DNA of 64,000 bases from Rhizorhabdus sp049889055 (GCF_049889055.1 NZ_JBLTWO010000002.1:62001-126000); one strand, 5' to 3'. Positions 34,566-42,741 are shown, counted from the stretch's first letter. Notes: generated from the sequence alone by a model not told the origin. Made by a program: numbers and translations.

Positions 34566-35609
34566 GTGATCCCCGCGCATCTGCCCCTCCGTCTGACCCT
34601 CGACGCCGACGCCCTCGTCGCGAACTGGCGCTGGCTGGCCGGGCAGGGCGGCGCTCCGGCCGGCGCGGCGGTGAAAGCGGATGGCTATGGGCTCGGCGCG
34701 TCCGAGGTCGCCCGTCGCCTGACGAAGGCCGGATGCCGCGACTTCTTCGTTGCGACCTGGGCCGAGGCGGACCAGCTTGGCCTCCCGCCGGGCGCCGCAC
34801 TGTCGGTTCTCCATGGCGTTCGGGAGGAGGATATGGAGGCGGCGCTGGCCTCATCCGCGCGCCCCGTGCTCAACAGCGCCGCGATGATCGCCCGCTGGAA
34901 GCAGGCGGCACCGGATCGCCCCTGCGACGTGATGGTCGACACCGGCATGAACCGGCTTGGCCTGACCGTGGAAGAGGCCTGCTCGGGTCTGCTCGACGGA
35001 CTGGCCATCGATCTGCTGCTCAGCCATCTCGCCTGCGCCGACGAGCCGGGCCATCCGCTGACCGAACGACAGCGCGCCACCTTCGCCGAGCTTGCGGCCA
35101 GCATCCCCGCCCGGCGCTACAGTCTCGCCAATTCGGCGGGCGCTTGCCTTGGTCCGGCTTTCGGCTTCGATCTGACGCGTCCGGGTCTGGCGCTCTATGG
35201 CGGCATTCCCCATCCGGCAGCGCAGGGGCATATCCGCCCGGTGGCCGGGATCGAGGCTCAGGTCCTTCAGCTCCGCACCGTGCAGCCGGGGCAGAGCGTC
35301 GGCTATGGCGCGACCTTCGTTGCCGAACGGCCGACGCGGATCGCGATCCTCAACCTCGGCTATGCCGATGGCTATCTGCGCGCCTTTGCGGGCAAGGGCG
35401 GGGCCCGGCTGGGCGACACCGCCTGCCCGCTGGTCGGACGCGTTTCGATGGATCTAATTGCGGTCGATGTGGGTTCGGTCGGGGTCGGGGAGGGCGACTG
35501 GCTTGCCATCGACTATCGGCTCGACGAGGCATCCGGCCTTACCGGCTTGTCGCAATATGAGTTGCTGACAGGGCTCGGCTCCCGCTATCAGCGGCTTTGG
35601 ACAGAGTAG
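34566..35609 (+). CDS. alr: Alanine racemase
   Basis: This 347-residue PLP enzyme interconverts L- and D-alanine for peptidoglycan. The PLP lysine is Lys37 in GAAVKADGYGLGA. MVDTGMNRLGL and RPGLALYGG follow, and the second catalytic base is the Tyr of SVGYGATFVAERPTRIA. GRVSMDL is the C-terminal domain signature. It starts with GTG at 34566. It is followed after 13 bp by mlaE-mlaF, a pairing seen in other Alphaproteobacteria. Confidence 0.95.
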   Translation: MIPAHLPLRLTLDADALVANWRWLAGQGGAPAGAAVKADGYGLGASEVARRLTKAGCRDFFVATWAEADQLGLPPGAALSVLHGVREEDMEAALASSARPVLNSAAMIARWKQAAPDRPCDVMVDTGMNRLGLTVEEACSGLLDGLAIDLLLSHLACADEPGHPLTERQRATFAELAASIPARRYSLANSAGACLGPAFGFDLTRPGLALYGGIPHPAAQGHIRPVAGIEAQVLQLRTVQPGQSVGYGATFVAERPTRIAILNLGYADGYLRAFAGKGGARLGDTACPLVGRVSMDLIAVDVGSVGVGEGDWLAIDYRLDEASGLTGLSQYELLTGLGSRYQRLWTE

Positions 35610-35622
35610 GACGTACGCGGTT

Positions 35623-36405
35623 TTGCAGCCAATCATCGCTTTCTTCGCGTCGATCGGGCGTGTCCTGATCAATGCGCTTGGTGCCATCGGACGGGTCGCC
35701 GTCTTTGCGTCGACCACATTGTCCCGGGCGGTCCGGCCACCTTATTATCCCGCCAGGCTGTTCGAGCAGATGCTCCAGATCGGCTGGTTCTCGCTGCCGG
35801 TCGTCGGCATGACCGCGATCTTTTCGGGCGCGGCGCTGGCGCAGCAGACCTTCACCGCAGGCTCACGCTTCAACGCCACCTCGACCGTGCCCGCGATCGT
35901 TGTGCTCGGCATCGTCCGCGAACTCGGCCCGGTGCTGGTGGGCCTGATGGTGGCGGGCCGCGTGTCGTCGGCGATGGCGGCCGAACTCGGTACGATGCGC
36001 GTGACCGAACAGCTCGACGCGCTGACGACCCTGCGCACCGATCCCTATCGCTATCTGATTGCCCCCCGGCTCATCGCCGCGCTGATTGCCATTCCGCTGA
36101 TGGTGCTCATCGCCAATGCGATCGGTATCTTCGGGGGCTATTTCGTCGCGGTGTACAAGCTCGACTTCAACGCGATCGGCTATCTGCAGACCACCCGCCA
36201 GTATCTGACGGCGACCGACCTGCAGATGGCTGTCGTGAAGTCAGCTTTCTTCGGTTTCTTCATCGCCCTGATGGGATGCTATCACGGCTTCAAGGCGCAG
36301 GGCGGCGCCGCCGGTGTCGGCCGTGCGACCACCGACGCGGTCGTGTCGGCTTTCATCCTCATCCTGCTGAGCAACATGATCATCACCCTTGTGGCGTTCG
36401 GCTGA
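35623..36405 (+). CDS. mlaE: MlaE-type ABC transporter permease
   Basis: This 260-residue inner-membrane permease belongs to the MlaE/YrbE family that moves phospholipids between inner and outer membranes. It has the amphipathic N-terminal stretch, then FSLPVVGMTAIFSGAALAQQ and the signature LGIVRELGPVLVGLMVAGRVSSAMAAELGTMRVTEQLDAL. Further helices follow, with GGYFVAV and KSAFFGFFIALMGCYHGFKAQGGAAGVGRATTDAVV. The start codon is TTG (35623). It overlaps mlaF by one base. No mlaD (MCE-domain) gene follows, so the periplasmic partner is encoded elsewhere. Confidence 0.92.
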   Translation: MQPIIAFFASIGRVLINALGAIGRVAVFASTTLSRAVRPPYYPARLFEQMLQIGWFSLPVVGMTAIFSGAALAQQTFTAGSRFNATSTVPAIVVLGIVRELGPVLVGLMVAGRVSSAMAAELGTMRVTEQLDALTTLRTDPYRYLIAPRLIAALIAIPLMVLIANAIGIFGGYFVAVYKLDFNAIGYLQTTRQYLTATDLQMAVVKSAFFGFFIALMGCYHGFKAQGGAAGVGRATTDAVVSAFILILLSNMIITLVAFG

Positions 36406-37163
36406 TGGCGAGCGAACCGAAGATCATCCTCAGCAGTGTCGGCAAGGCCTTCGGCACCAACCGGGTCCTCGACGGGGTCGACCTCACCATCGAGCGCGGC
36501 GAATCGATGGTCATCATCGGCCAGTCGGGCAGCGGCAAGTCGGTGATGCTCAAATGCATCCTCGGCCTGATCCGTCCCGACCGGGGTGAGATCCGGGTCG
36601 ATGGCGAAGACCTCGCCTCGATGTCGACGCGTGAGCTCGAGCGGGCCCGCGCCAAATTCGGCATGTTGTTCCAGGGTTCGGCGCTGTTCGACTCGCTGCC
36701 CATCTGGCGCAACGTCACCTTCGCGCTGACCCAGGGCCGGCTGCGCGATGCTGCCAATATGCGGCGCATCGCCACCGAAAATCTGGAGCGGGTCGGCCTC
36801 GACGCGAAAGTCCTCGACCTTCGCCCGAGCGAACTGTCGGGCGGTATGCAGAAACGCGTCGCGCTGGCCCGTGCGATCGCACCCCGGCCGGAGATCATCT
36901 TCTTCGACGAACCCACGACGGGTCTCGACCCGATCCGGGCAGACGTGATCAACGACCTGATCGTCGAACTGGTCGAGGAACTGGGCGTGACCGCGCTGAC
37001 GATCACCCATGACATGGCGTCGGCGCGCAAGATCGCGCACCGTGTCGCGATGCTCTATCAGGGACGGATCGTCTGGACCGGTCCGCGCGACCGTCTGTAC
37101 GACAGCGGCAATCCCTATGTGGACCAGTTCGTCCAGGGCCGCGCCGAAGGGCCTATCAGCTAG
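36405..37163 (+). CDS. mlaF: MlaF-type ABC transporter ATPase
   Basis: This 252-residue ATPase powers the MlaE permease. Walker A is IIGQSGSGKSVMLKCILGL, the Q-loop FQGSALFDSLPIWRNV, the signature LSGGMQKRVALARAIA and Walker B IIFFDEPTTGLDP, with the H-loop ITHDM. The segment ending in DQFVQGRAEGPI is the usual Mla/Mkl C-terminus. The ATG overlaps the mlaE stop (TGATG), so the two are tightly coupled. The frame is open farther upstream, but that region is mlaE. Confidence 0.94.
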   Translation: MASEPKIILSSVGKAFGTNRVLDGVDLTIERGESMVIIGQSGSGKSVMLKCILGLIRPDRGEIRVDGEDLASMSTRELERARAKFGMLFQGSALFDSLPIWRNVTFALTQGRLRDAANMRRIATENLERVGLDAKVLDLRPSELSGGMQKRVALARAIAPRPEIIFFDEPTTGLDPIRADVINDLIVELVEELGVTALTITHDMASARKIAHRVAMLYQGRIVWTGPRDRLYDSGNPYVDQFVQGRAEGPIS

Positions 37164-37253
37164 ACACCCTATTTCGGCTGGCGCGGCACCCAGCCCAGCG
37201 CTGATCGGGCGTTGTGGGCGGATTCGGTCATATACGGCTGTCTGCGTAAGAAA

Positions 37254-37292
37254 ATCGATCACTCAAAGCACATAATCCAATTGGATCGATCA
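37254..37292 (+). promoter_or_regulatory. Repeat and palindrome before the peroxiredoxin gene
   Basis: ATCGATCA occurs twice as a direct repeat (37254-37261 and 37285-37292), 31 bp apart or about three helix turns. The perfect 12-bp palindrome ATCCAATTGGAT (37275-37286) abuts the second copy. The arrangement is 50-90 bp before the start codon and looks like an operator. Control by an OxyR-type regulator is a guess from the gene's role. Confidence 0.45.
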
Positions 37293-37339
37293 ACGGGGCT
37301 CGGGCATATGGCTGTCACCGCAGATCAAGGAGATTATCG

Positions 37340-37894
37340 ATGCTGGGCCGTACCGTTCCCGATGTTACCCTGAAAACCCGTGTCCGTGACGAAAGCGTCG
37401 GCGGACCCAATCCGTTCCGCTGGCAGGATGTCCACACCGGCGAACTGTTCAAGGGCCGCCGCGTCGTAGTGTTCGCGCTCCCGGGCGCCTTCACCCCGAC
37501 ATGCAGCACCGAACAGTGCCCTGCCTACGAGCGCTCCTATGAGGACCTTCGCGCGGCCGGTGCCGACGACGTCTATTGCCTGTCGGTCAACGATGCCTTC
37601 GTGATGTACCAGTGGGGCAAGCATCTGGGCGTCGACAAGGTCAAGATGCTGCCCGACGGGTCGGGCGACTTCACCCGCCGCATGGGCATGCTGATCAAGA
37701 AGGATCATCTCGGCTTCGGCGATCGCTCCTGGCGCTATTCGATGGTGGTCGAGGATGGCCGTGTCGTCGCCTGGTTCGAAGAGCCCGGCATCAATGACGA
37801 CGGTTCGGACGAAGACCCCTATGGTGTGAGCTCGCCCGACAATGTTCTCGCCTGGCTGCGCGAAAATGTCGCGGCCGACCATCAGGTCGCCTGA
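37340..37894 (+). CDS. Prx5-type peroxiredoxin
   Basis: This 184-residue thiol peroxidase reduces hydrogen peroxide and organic peroxides. The peroxidatic Cys is Cys55 in FALPGAFTPTCSTEQCPAYE; a second Cys (60) follows closely, and another lies in DDVYCLSVNDAFVM. The extended Prx5 segment KMLPDGSGDFTRRMGMLIKKDHLGFGDRSWRYSMVVEDG is clear. Reduction is probably by glutathione/glutaredoxin, as in alphaproteobacterial relatives. The start is well fixed by AAGGAG seven bases upstream. The neighbour is a convergent glutathione S-transferase. Confidence 0.92.
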   Translation: MLGRTVPDVTLKTRVRDESVGGPNPFRWQDVHTGELFKGRRVVVFALPGAFTPTCSTEQCPAYERSYEDLRAAGADDVYCLSVNDAFVMYQWGKHLGVDKVKMLPDGSGDFTRRMGMLIKKDHLGFGDRSWRYSMVVEDGRVVAWFEEPGINDDGSDEDPYGVSSPDNVLAWLRENVAADHQVA

Positions 37895-37953
37895 CGCGGC
37901 GTTCGGTACCAGCACATGCGCCATCCCGGGTTCCCGCCGGGATGGCGCTATGC

Positions 37954-38532
37954 TCAGATGCACAATCTTGCCTCGACCCGTGCGATCCAGCGTTGCAGCG
38001 CCGGATAGTCGCCAAGGTCGAACCCGCCTTCATGTGCGACGCGGCTATAGGCGACCAGTGCGATGTCGGCGAGGGTGAGGCCGTCGCCGACGAGCCAGTC
38101 CGCTCCCGTCAGTTGGCGATCGAGCAGCGCGAGCGCGGCCTTGCCCCGTTCGACGATTTTCGGCTCCACTTCGCTCTGCGCCTTGCCCAGATAATGCATC
38201 TGGAAGCGCGCCACGGCGACATAGGGCTCGTGGCTATACTGCTCCCAGAACAGCCACTCGTACATCTTCGCCCGCAGAATCGGATCGGTCGGTACGAGCG
38301 GGCTGCCCTCGGCCAGATGCAGCATGATCGCATTGGACTGCGCCAGACAGCTGCCGTCGTCGCGGACGAGGAGGGGCACCTGGCCGGCCGGGTTCTTTTC
38401 CAGAAAGGCTGCGCTGCGTGTCGATCCAGCGAGCACGCTGGTCTCGATCCACTCGATCGCGATGCCGAGAATCGCCGCCGCCCATTTGACCTTCAGGCAA
38501 TTGCCCGAGATCGAATCGCCATAGACCTGCAT
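37954..38532 (-). CDS. Glutathione S-transferase family protein
   Basis: The 192-residue product has a thioredoxin-like N-terminal domain (MQVYGDSISGNCLKVKWAAAILGI, then NPAGQVPLLVRDDGSCLAQSNAIMLHLAE, the cis-Pro and Ser glutathione motifs). A helical C-terminal domain contains GADWLVGDGLTLADIALVAYSRVAHEGGFDL, with the conserved N-capping box Asp. The substrate is unknown. It is slightly shorter than the usual 200-220. Convergent with the peroxiredoxin gene; the two may share a redox role. Confidence 0.88.
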   Translation of the reverse strand: MQVYGDSISGNCLKVKWAAAILGIAIEWIETSVLAGSTRSAAFLEKNPAGQVPLLVRDDGSCLAQSNAIMLHLAEGSPLVPTDPILRAKMYEWLFWEQYSHEPYVAVARFQMHYLGKAQSEVEPKIVERGKAALALLDRQLTGADWLVGDGLTLADIALVAYSRVAHEGGFDLGDYPALQRWIARVEARLCI

Positions 38533-38677
38533 GTTTGCGCCTCCCTCTTGGCCCGGCGTGCGCTTAGCCGCTCCTTTCCCGGACAGAAACCGACTTGTTC
38601 GCCGATCTGACGTTGTTTGGTTATCGAATTGGACTGACTGGGATAATTTGCCGCCTTCTGAGACGAGGCCTCAACAG

Positions 38678-38729
38678 CTGTCACAAAGCCGTAAGCGAAA
38701 CCCCAAGGCGGCTGTAACAATGTTGAATC
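38678..38729 (+). promoter_or_regulatory. Pho-box-like repeats before the plcP-like gene
   Basis: PhoB binds direct heptamers close to CTGTCAT spaced by 11 bp. Here CTGTCAC (38678, 6 of 7) is followed 11 bp on by CCGTAAG (38689, 4 of 7), and CTGTAAC (38712, 5 of 7) lies about three turns from the first. They end roughly 35 bp before the start codon, where activator sites are expected. The match is moderate. Confidence 0.5.
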
Positions 38730-38765
38730 ATAGGCTTCGCACGTCATCCAGCCAGGAGACGAGCG

Positions 38766-39608
38766 ATGAATGCCATCACCCGGATCGCGGACTTCCAGGA
38801 TCTGCGCCCGACCATTCCGGAAGCGGACAGAAAGCGGAAGCGTTTCCGGACGATCTGGATTTCGGACGTCCATCTGGGCACGCGCGGCTGCAATGCGGCG
38901 ATGCTGATCGACTTTCTCGATTCGACCGACAGCGAGACCATGTATCTGGTCGGCGACATCATCGACGGCTGGAAGCTGCGCCGCAGCTGGTACTGGCCTT
39001 CGGCGCACAACGACATCGTCTGGCGGGTGATGAAGCGCGCGAAGCGCGGCACGCGGGTCGTCTATATTCCCGGCAATCATGACGAGATGTTCCGGCAATT
39101 CTCCGGCCTGACCTTCGGCGGGATCGAGATCCGGCGTCAGGCGATCCACGATACCGCCGATGGCCGCCGCCTGATGGTAACGCATGGCGACGAGTTCGAC
39201 GCGGTCGTCATGTGCCATCGCTGGCTCGCCTTCCTGGGGGACGCTGCCTATTCGGGGCTGATGCGGCTGAACATCGTGATCAACGCGGTGCGGCAGCGGC
39301 TCGACCTCCCCTATTGGTCGCTGTCCAAGCACGCCAAGCACAAGGTCAAGAACGCGGTCGAGTTCATCTCCCGCTTCGAGGAAGCGGTGGCGCATGAGGC
39401 GCGCGATCGCGGCGTCGACGGCGTGGTCTGCGGCCACATCCACACGGCCGAAATCCGCGATTTCGGCGGGATCGTCTATTACAACGACGGTGACTGGGTC
39501 GAAGGCTGCACTGCGCTGGTCGAACATTTCGACGGCCGGCTCGAGGTGCTCCACTGGGCCGACGAGATCGCGGCCCGCCGCGAAATCGCTCCGGCTATGG
39601 CGGCCTGA
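38766..39608 (+). CDS. Calcineurin-type metallophosphoesterase, probable phospholipase C PlcP (LpxH-like)
   Basis: The 280-residue product contains the complete metallophosphatase motif set: ISDVHLG, VGDIIDGW, IPGNHDE, HGDEFD and CGHIHTA. Automated pipelines usually name such proteins UDP-2,3-diacylglucosamine diphosphatase. The variant with LVGDIIDGWKLRRSWYWP and HTAEIRDFGGIVYYNDGDWVEGCTAL matches my memory of alphaproteobacterial PlcP. That enzyme cuts phospholipid headgroups to diacylglycerol during phosphate starvation. Support comes from the glycosyltransferase one base downstream (as in plcP-agt pairs) and the Pho-box-like repeats upstream. LpxH activity in lipid A synthesis remains the alternative. 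Confidence 0.75.
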   Translation: MNAITRIADFQDLRPTIPEADRKRKRFRTIWISDVHLGTRGCNAAMLIDFLDSTDSETMYLVGDIIDGWKLRRSWYWPSAHNDIVWRVMKRAKRGTRVVYIPGNHDEMFRQFSGLTFGGIEIRRQAIHDTADGRRLMVTHGDEFDAVVMCHRWLAFLGDAAYSGLMRLNIVINAVRQRLDLPYWSLSKHAKHKVKNAVEFISRFEEAVAHEARDRGVDGVVCGHIHTAEIRDFGGIVYYNDGDWVEGCTALVEHFDGRLEVLHWADEIAARREIAPAMAA

Positions 39609-39609
39609 G

Positions 39610-40638
39610 ATGCGCATCGCGATCGCCACCGACGCTTGGTCGCCGCAGGTGAACGGCGTGGTCCGGACGCTGCAGGCAGTGACCGCCGAACTCGCAGCTA
39701 TGGGCCATGAGGTCTGCGTCATCGCGCCCGACCAGTTCCGCACGCTGCCCTGTCCCAGCTATCCCGAGATCCGACTGGCGCTGACCACCCATGGCGGGGT
39801 CGGCCGGCGCATCGCCGAATTCGGCGCCGATGCCATCCATGTCGCGACCGAGGGGCCGATCGGTCTGGCGGCCCGCCGCTATTGCCTGTCGCGCCAACTG
39901 GCTTTCACCAGCGCCTATCACACGCAGTTTCCCGACTATGTGGCCGAGCGCACCGGCATGCCGGCCGACTGGTTCTGGCGCTACATCCGCTGGTTCCACG
40001 GCCCGTCCGCTGCGATCCTGGCGTCGACGCCGTCGATCGAGGCGGTCCTCGATGCACGCGGGATCGGCCCGGTGCGGCGCTGGGGCAGGGGGGTGGACCT
40101 TGCGCTGTTCCGCCCCGACCGTCCGGCGCATCCCGCTTTCGCCGCTTTGGCGCGTCCAATTCAGCTCTACGTCGGGCGCGTCGCCGTGGAGAAAAATGTC
40201 GAGGCCTTCCTCTCGGGCAGTGTCGAAGGCACCAAGGTCGTGGTCGGCGACGGTCCCGCCCGGGCGGGGCTCGAACGGCGCTACCCCGATGCGGTCTTCC
40301 TGGGCGCGCTGCATGGTGAGGATCTCGCCTCCGCTTATGCCGGAGCCGATGTCTTCGTCTTCCCCAGCCGCACCGATACTTTCGGGCTGGTAATGATCGA
40401 GGCGCTTGCCTGCGGCACGCCGGTTGCAGCCTTTCCGGTAACCGGTCCCATCGACGTGCTCGATCGCGCATCCTCCGCGATGGAAGAGGATCTGTCGGTC
40501 GCTATCCGCGAGGCCCTGACATGCGATCGGGGCGCCGCCGCGGCTTATGGAGCGACCTTCGGCTGGCGCCGCAGCGCGGAGCAGTTTCTCGCGGCGCTGG
40601 TCCCTCAAGGCGTAGGGCGCAGTCGCCAGGCCGCGTGA
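39610..40638 (+). CDS. GT4-family glycosyltransferase, probable diacylglycerol glycosyltransferase (Agt-like)
   Basis: This 342-residue GT-B enzyme has the N-terminal acceptor domain MRIAIATDAWSPQVNGVVRTLQAVTAELAAMGHEV, typical of GT4 enzymes acting on lipids. The donor-binding domain follows (LYVGRVAVEKNVEAFL...VVVGDGPARAGLERRYP, then FVFPSRTDTFGLVMIEALACGTPVAAFPV with the EX7E glutamates). In rhizobia and marine bacteria the homologous Agt puts glucose or glucuronate on diacylglycerol released by PlcP. Here the gene starts one base after the phosphoesterase stop, so they form one operon. The ATG 39610 was chosen over the long upstream frame. Sugar specificity is unknown. Confidence 0.78.
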   Translation: MRIAIATDAWSPQVNGVVRTLQAVTAELAAMGHEVCVIAPDQFRTLPCPSYPEIRLALTTHGGVGRRIAEFGADAIHVATEGPIGLAARRYCLSRQLAFTSAYHTQFPDYVAERTGMPADWFWRYIRWFHGPSAAILASTPSIEAVLDARGIGPVRRWGRGVDLALFRPDRPAHPAFAALARPIQLYVGRVAVEKNVEAFLSGSVEGTKVVVGDGPARAGLERRYPDAVFLGALHGEDLASAYAGADVFVFPSRTDTFGLVMIEALACGTPVAAFPVTGPIDVLDRASSAMEEDLSVAIREALTCDRGAAAAYGATFGWRRSAEQFLAALVPQGVGRSRQAA

Positions 40639-40715
40639 CGCCTGGGCCGGAACCGCCCATCGCACGTCCAGCCTTGTGCTTCGCGCGCGGGTTCAGTACA
40701 TCATGGCAACGCTCA

Positions 40716-40747
40716 GGCCGCTCCGTGAAGGGGCGGCCCTTTTATTT
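40716..40747 (+). terminator. Intrinsic terminator immediately before trcR
   Basis: GGCCGCTCC (40716-40724) pairs with GGGGCGGCC (40730-40738), with one G-U pair and a GTGAA loop, and is followed by CTTTTATTT. The next base starts GGAGGA, the ribosome site of trcR. A promoter-like pair (TTGTGC, 17 bases, TACATC) ends at about 40700, so the hairpin may be transcribed at the 5' end of the trcR message (attenuator) or may simply end the agt transcript. Confidence 0.7.
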
Positions 40748-40758
40748 GGAGGACCGCC

Positions 40759-41442
40759 ATGGCCCAGCCGCTCATGCCCCACGCCACCGCTTCGTGGCTG
40801 GTCGACAACACCGCGCTCAGCTTCCAGCAGATCGCCGAGTTCTGCGGTCTGCACATCCTCGAGATCCAGGCCATCGCCGACGACATGGCGGCTACCAAGC
40901 TGACCGGCCGCGATCCGGTCCGCGCGGGCGAGCTGACCATGAGCGAGATCGAAAAGGGCCAGAAGGACGCCAATTACCGGCTGGTGATGCAGAAGGGCCC
41001 CGATCAGCTGCGCCGCACCAAGGGCCCGCGCTACACGCCGGTGTCGAAGCGTCAGGACAAGCCCGACGGCATCGCCTGGATCATCCGCAACCATCCCGAG
41101 GTTTCGGACGGCCAGATTTCCAAGCTGATCGGCACGACCCGCACCACCATTGCGGCGATCCGCGACCGGACGCACTGGAACATCTCCAACATTGTTCCGA
41201 AGGACCCGGTCACGCTCGGTCTCTGTTCGCAGCGCGAACTCGACGCGATCGTCGCCAAGGCGGCGAAGGCCGCCGGCATCGAGGCCGTTCCTGATACCCG
41301 GCTGGAGGGTGATCGCGAGGCTCTGATCGAAGAACTGCGGGCCCAGCGCGATGCCGCCGCGCGCCGCGTGGACGAAGTCCATGCCGACCAGTCGTCGACC
41401 TTCGGTGGTGCGACCTTCCAGGATCCGTTCAAGAAGATCTGA
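40759..41442 (+). CDS. trcR: Cell-cycle transcriptional regulator TrcR (DUF1013)
   Basis: This 227-residue protein of the DUF1013 family is nearly universal in Alphaproteobacteria. It reads LMPHATASWLVDNTALSFQQIAEFCGLHILEIQAIAD at the N-terminus (a helix-turn-helix-like part), then GPRYTPVSKRQDKPDGIAWIIRNHPEVSDGQISKLIGTTRTTIAAIRDRTHWN, a second helix-turn-helix-like segment. A charged helical C-terminal part ends in FQDPFKK. TrcR has been linked to transcriptional control of cell-cycle genes. The ribosome site GGAGGA is six bases before ATG. The gene is flanked on both sides by terminator hairpins, so it is its own unit. Confidence 0.9.
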   Translation: MAQPLMPHATASWLVDNTALSFQQIAEFCGLHILEIQAIADDMAATKLTGRDPVRAGELTMSEIEKGQKDANYRLVMQKGPDQLRRTKGPRYTPVSKRQDKPDGIAWIIRNHPEVSDGQISKLIGTTRTTIAAIRDRTHWNISNIVPKDPVTLGLCSQRELDAIVAKAAKAAGIEAVPDTRLEGDREALIEELRAQRDAAARRVDEVHADQSSTFGGATFQDPFKKI

Positions 41443-41446
41443 CGCC

Positions 41447-41475
41447 GAACGGGCCGCCGCGCTGGCGGCCCGTTC
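41447..41475 (+). terminator. Hairpin terminator of trcR
   Basis: A 12-bp perfect stem (41447-41458 with 41464-41475) and a GCGCT loop begin four bases after the trcR stop. No T-run follows. Confidence 0.65.
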
Positions 41476-41582
41476 CCGGTTCACCCGCTGCGGTCCATTC
41501 GCGCGTTCGGTGCGCGCAGGCCCGGCCGTCATCGCCAGTCCCGGCTTGACCCCCGGCGCGCGCCAGCCCAAAAGCCTCGCCC

Positions 41583-41828
41583 ATGGATGACAGTGCCGCC
41601 ATCGCCGACCTCTCTTTCGAGGATGCCCTGAAGCAGCTGGAGACGATCGTCCGGCAGCTGGAATCGGGCGAGGTCCCGCTCGACCAGTCGATCTCGCTTT
41701 ATTCCAAGGGTGACGCATTGAAGCGGCTGTGCGAGCAGCGCCTCGATGCGGCAAAGGCCAGGATCGAGAAGATCAGTCTCGGTGCCGATGGCGTGCCCCG
41801 GGGAACCGAGCCCTTCGACGCGGGCTGA
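41583..41828 (+). CDS. xseB: Exodeoxyribonuclease VII small subunit
   Basis: This 81-residue helical protein assembles in several copies on XseA to form exonuclease VII. It contains the family pattern LSFEDALKQLETIVRQLESGEVPLDQSISLYSKGDALKRLCEQRLDAAKARIEKI. It lies four bases before ispA, the frequent bacterial order xseB-ispA. The xseA partner is not in the window. Confidence 0.95.
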   Translation: MDDSAAIADLSFEDALKQLETIVRQLESGEVPLDQSISLYSKGDALKRLCEQRLDAAKARIEKISLGADGVPRGTEPFDAG

Positions 41829-41832
41829 GCGG

Positions 41833-42723
41833 ATGAGCGACCGCCTCGCCACCGAAATAGCCGCGATCGCGCGGGAGATCGACGCCCGCTTCGACCTTTT
41901 GCTGACGCCGCCCGAGGACAGCCGCCGCCCGCTCTATGAGGCGATGCGCCACGCAGCGATCGGCGGAGGCAAGCGGCTGCGTCCTTTGCTGGTTTCGGCT
42001 GCTGCCCGGTTGTTCGCGGTCGACCCCGAATGCGCGCTGCGGGTCGGTCTCGCGATCGAGGCGGTGCATGTCTACAGCCTCGTCCATGATGACCTGCCGG
42101 CGATGGACGACGACGACATGCGTCGGGGCAAGCCGACCGTCCACAAGGCCTATGACGAGGCGACGGCGATCCTGGTCGGTGACGGGCTCCAGGCGCTCGC
42201 GTTCGAGATCATCGGCAGCGAGGCGACTCATCCCGATCCCTTCGTGCGCTGCGAACTCGTCACCGCGCTTGCGGCGGCGGCCGGCCCGGCCGGCATGGTC
42301 GGCGGGCAGGCGATGGACATGGCGGCGCCCTCGCTCGTGCAGGACCTCGGCATCGTCACGCGGCTGCAGCAGCTGAAGACCGGCGCGCTGATCGCCTTCT
42401 CGGTCGAGGCGGGGGCGATATTGGGGCGCGTGCCGCCTGAAGGCAGGGCGCGGCTGCGCGGCTATGCGCATGATCTGGGTCTCGCCTTCCAGATCGCCGA
42501 CGATCTTCTCGACGTCGAGGGCGATGCCGCCACGACCGGCAAGGCGGTGGGCAAGGACGAAGCAGCCGGCAAGGCGACCTTCGTCTCGTTGCTCGGCATC
42601 GAACGCGCACGCGCACAGGCGGCGCTGTTGAGCGAACAGGCGATCGGCCATCTGTCCGCCTTCGGCGCGGAAGCCGATCTGTTGCGGGATATCGCCGCCT
42701 ACACGGTCCGGCGAGACCGCTGA
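41833..42723 (+). CDS. ispA: Farnesyl diphosphate synthase (polyprenyl synthetase family)
   Basis: This 296-residue prenyltransferase condenses isopentenyl diphosphate with allylic diphosphates. The first Asp-rich motif is in VYSLVHDDLPAMDDDDMRRGKPT and the second in LAFQIADDLLDVEGD; GGGKRLRPLL binds pyrophosphate. Length and motifs fit IspA making farnesyl diphosphate, precursor of undecaprenyl and quinone side chains and of the carotenoids common in sphingomonads. The ATG 41833 is preferred; the upstream open part is xseB in another frame. coaD follows 18 bp later. Confidence 0.93.
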   Translation: MSDRLATEIAAIAREIDARFDLLLTPPEDSRRPLYEAMRHAAIGGGKRLRPLLVSAAARLFAVDPECALRVGLAIEAVHVYSLVHDDLPAMDDDDMRRGKPTVHKAYDEATAILVGDGLQALAFEIIGSEATHPDPFVRCELVTALAAAAGPAGMVGGQAMDMAAPSLVQDLGIVTRLQQLKTGALIAFSVEAGAILGRVPPEGRARLRGYAHDLGLAFQIADDLLDVEGDAATTGKAVGKDEAAGKATFVSLLGIERARAQAALLSEQAIGHLSAFGAEADLLRDIAAYTVRRDR

Positions 42724-42741
42724 TATAAGGGGGGAATGCAC

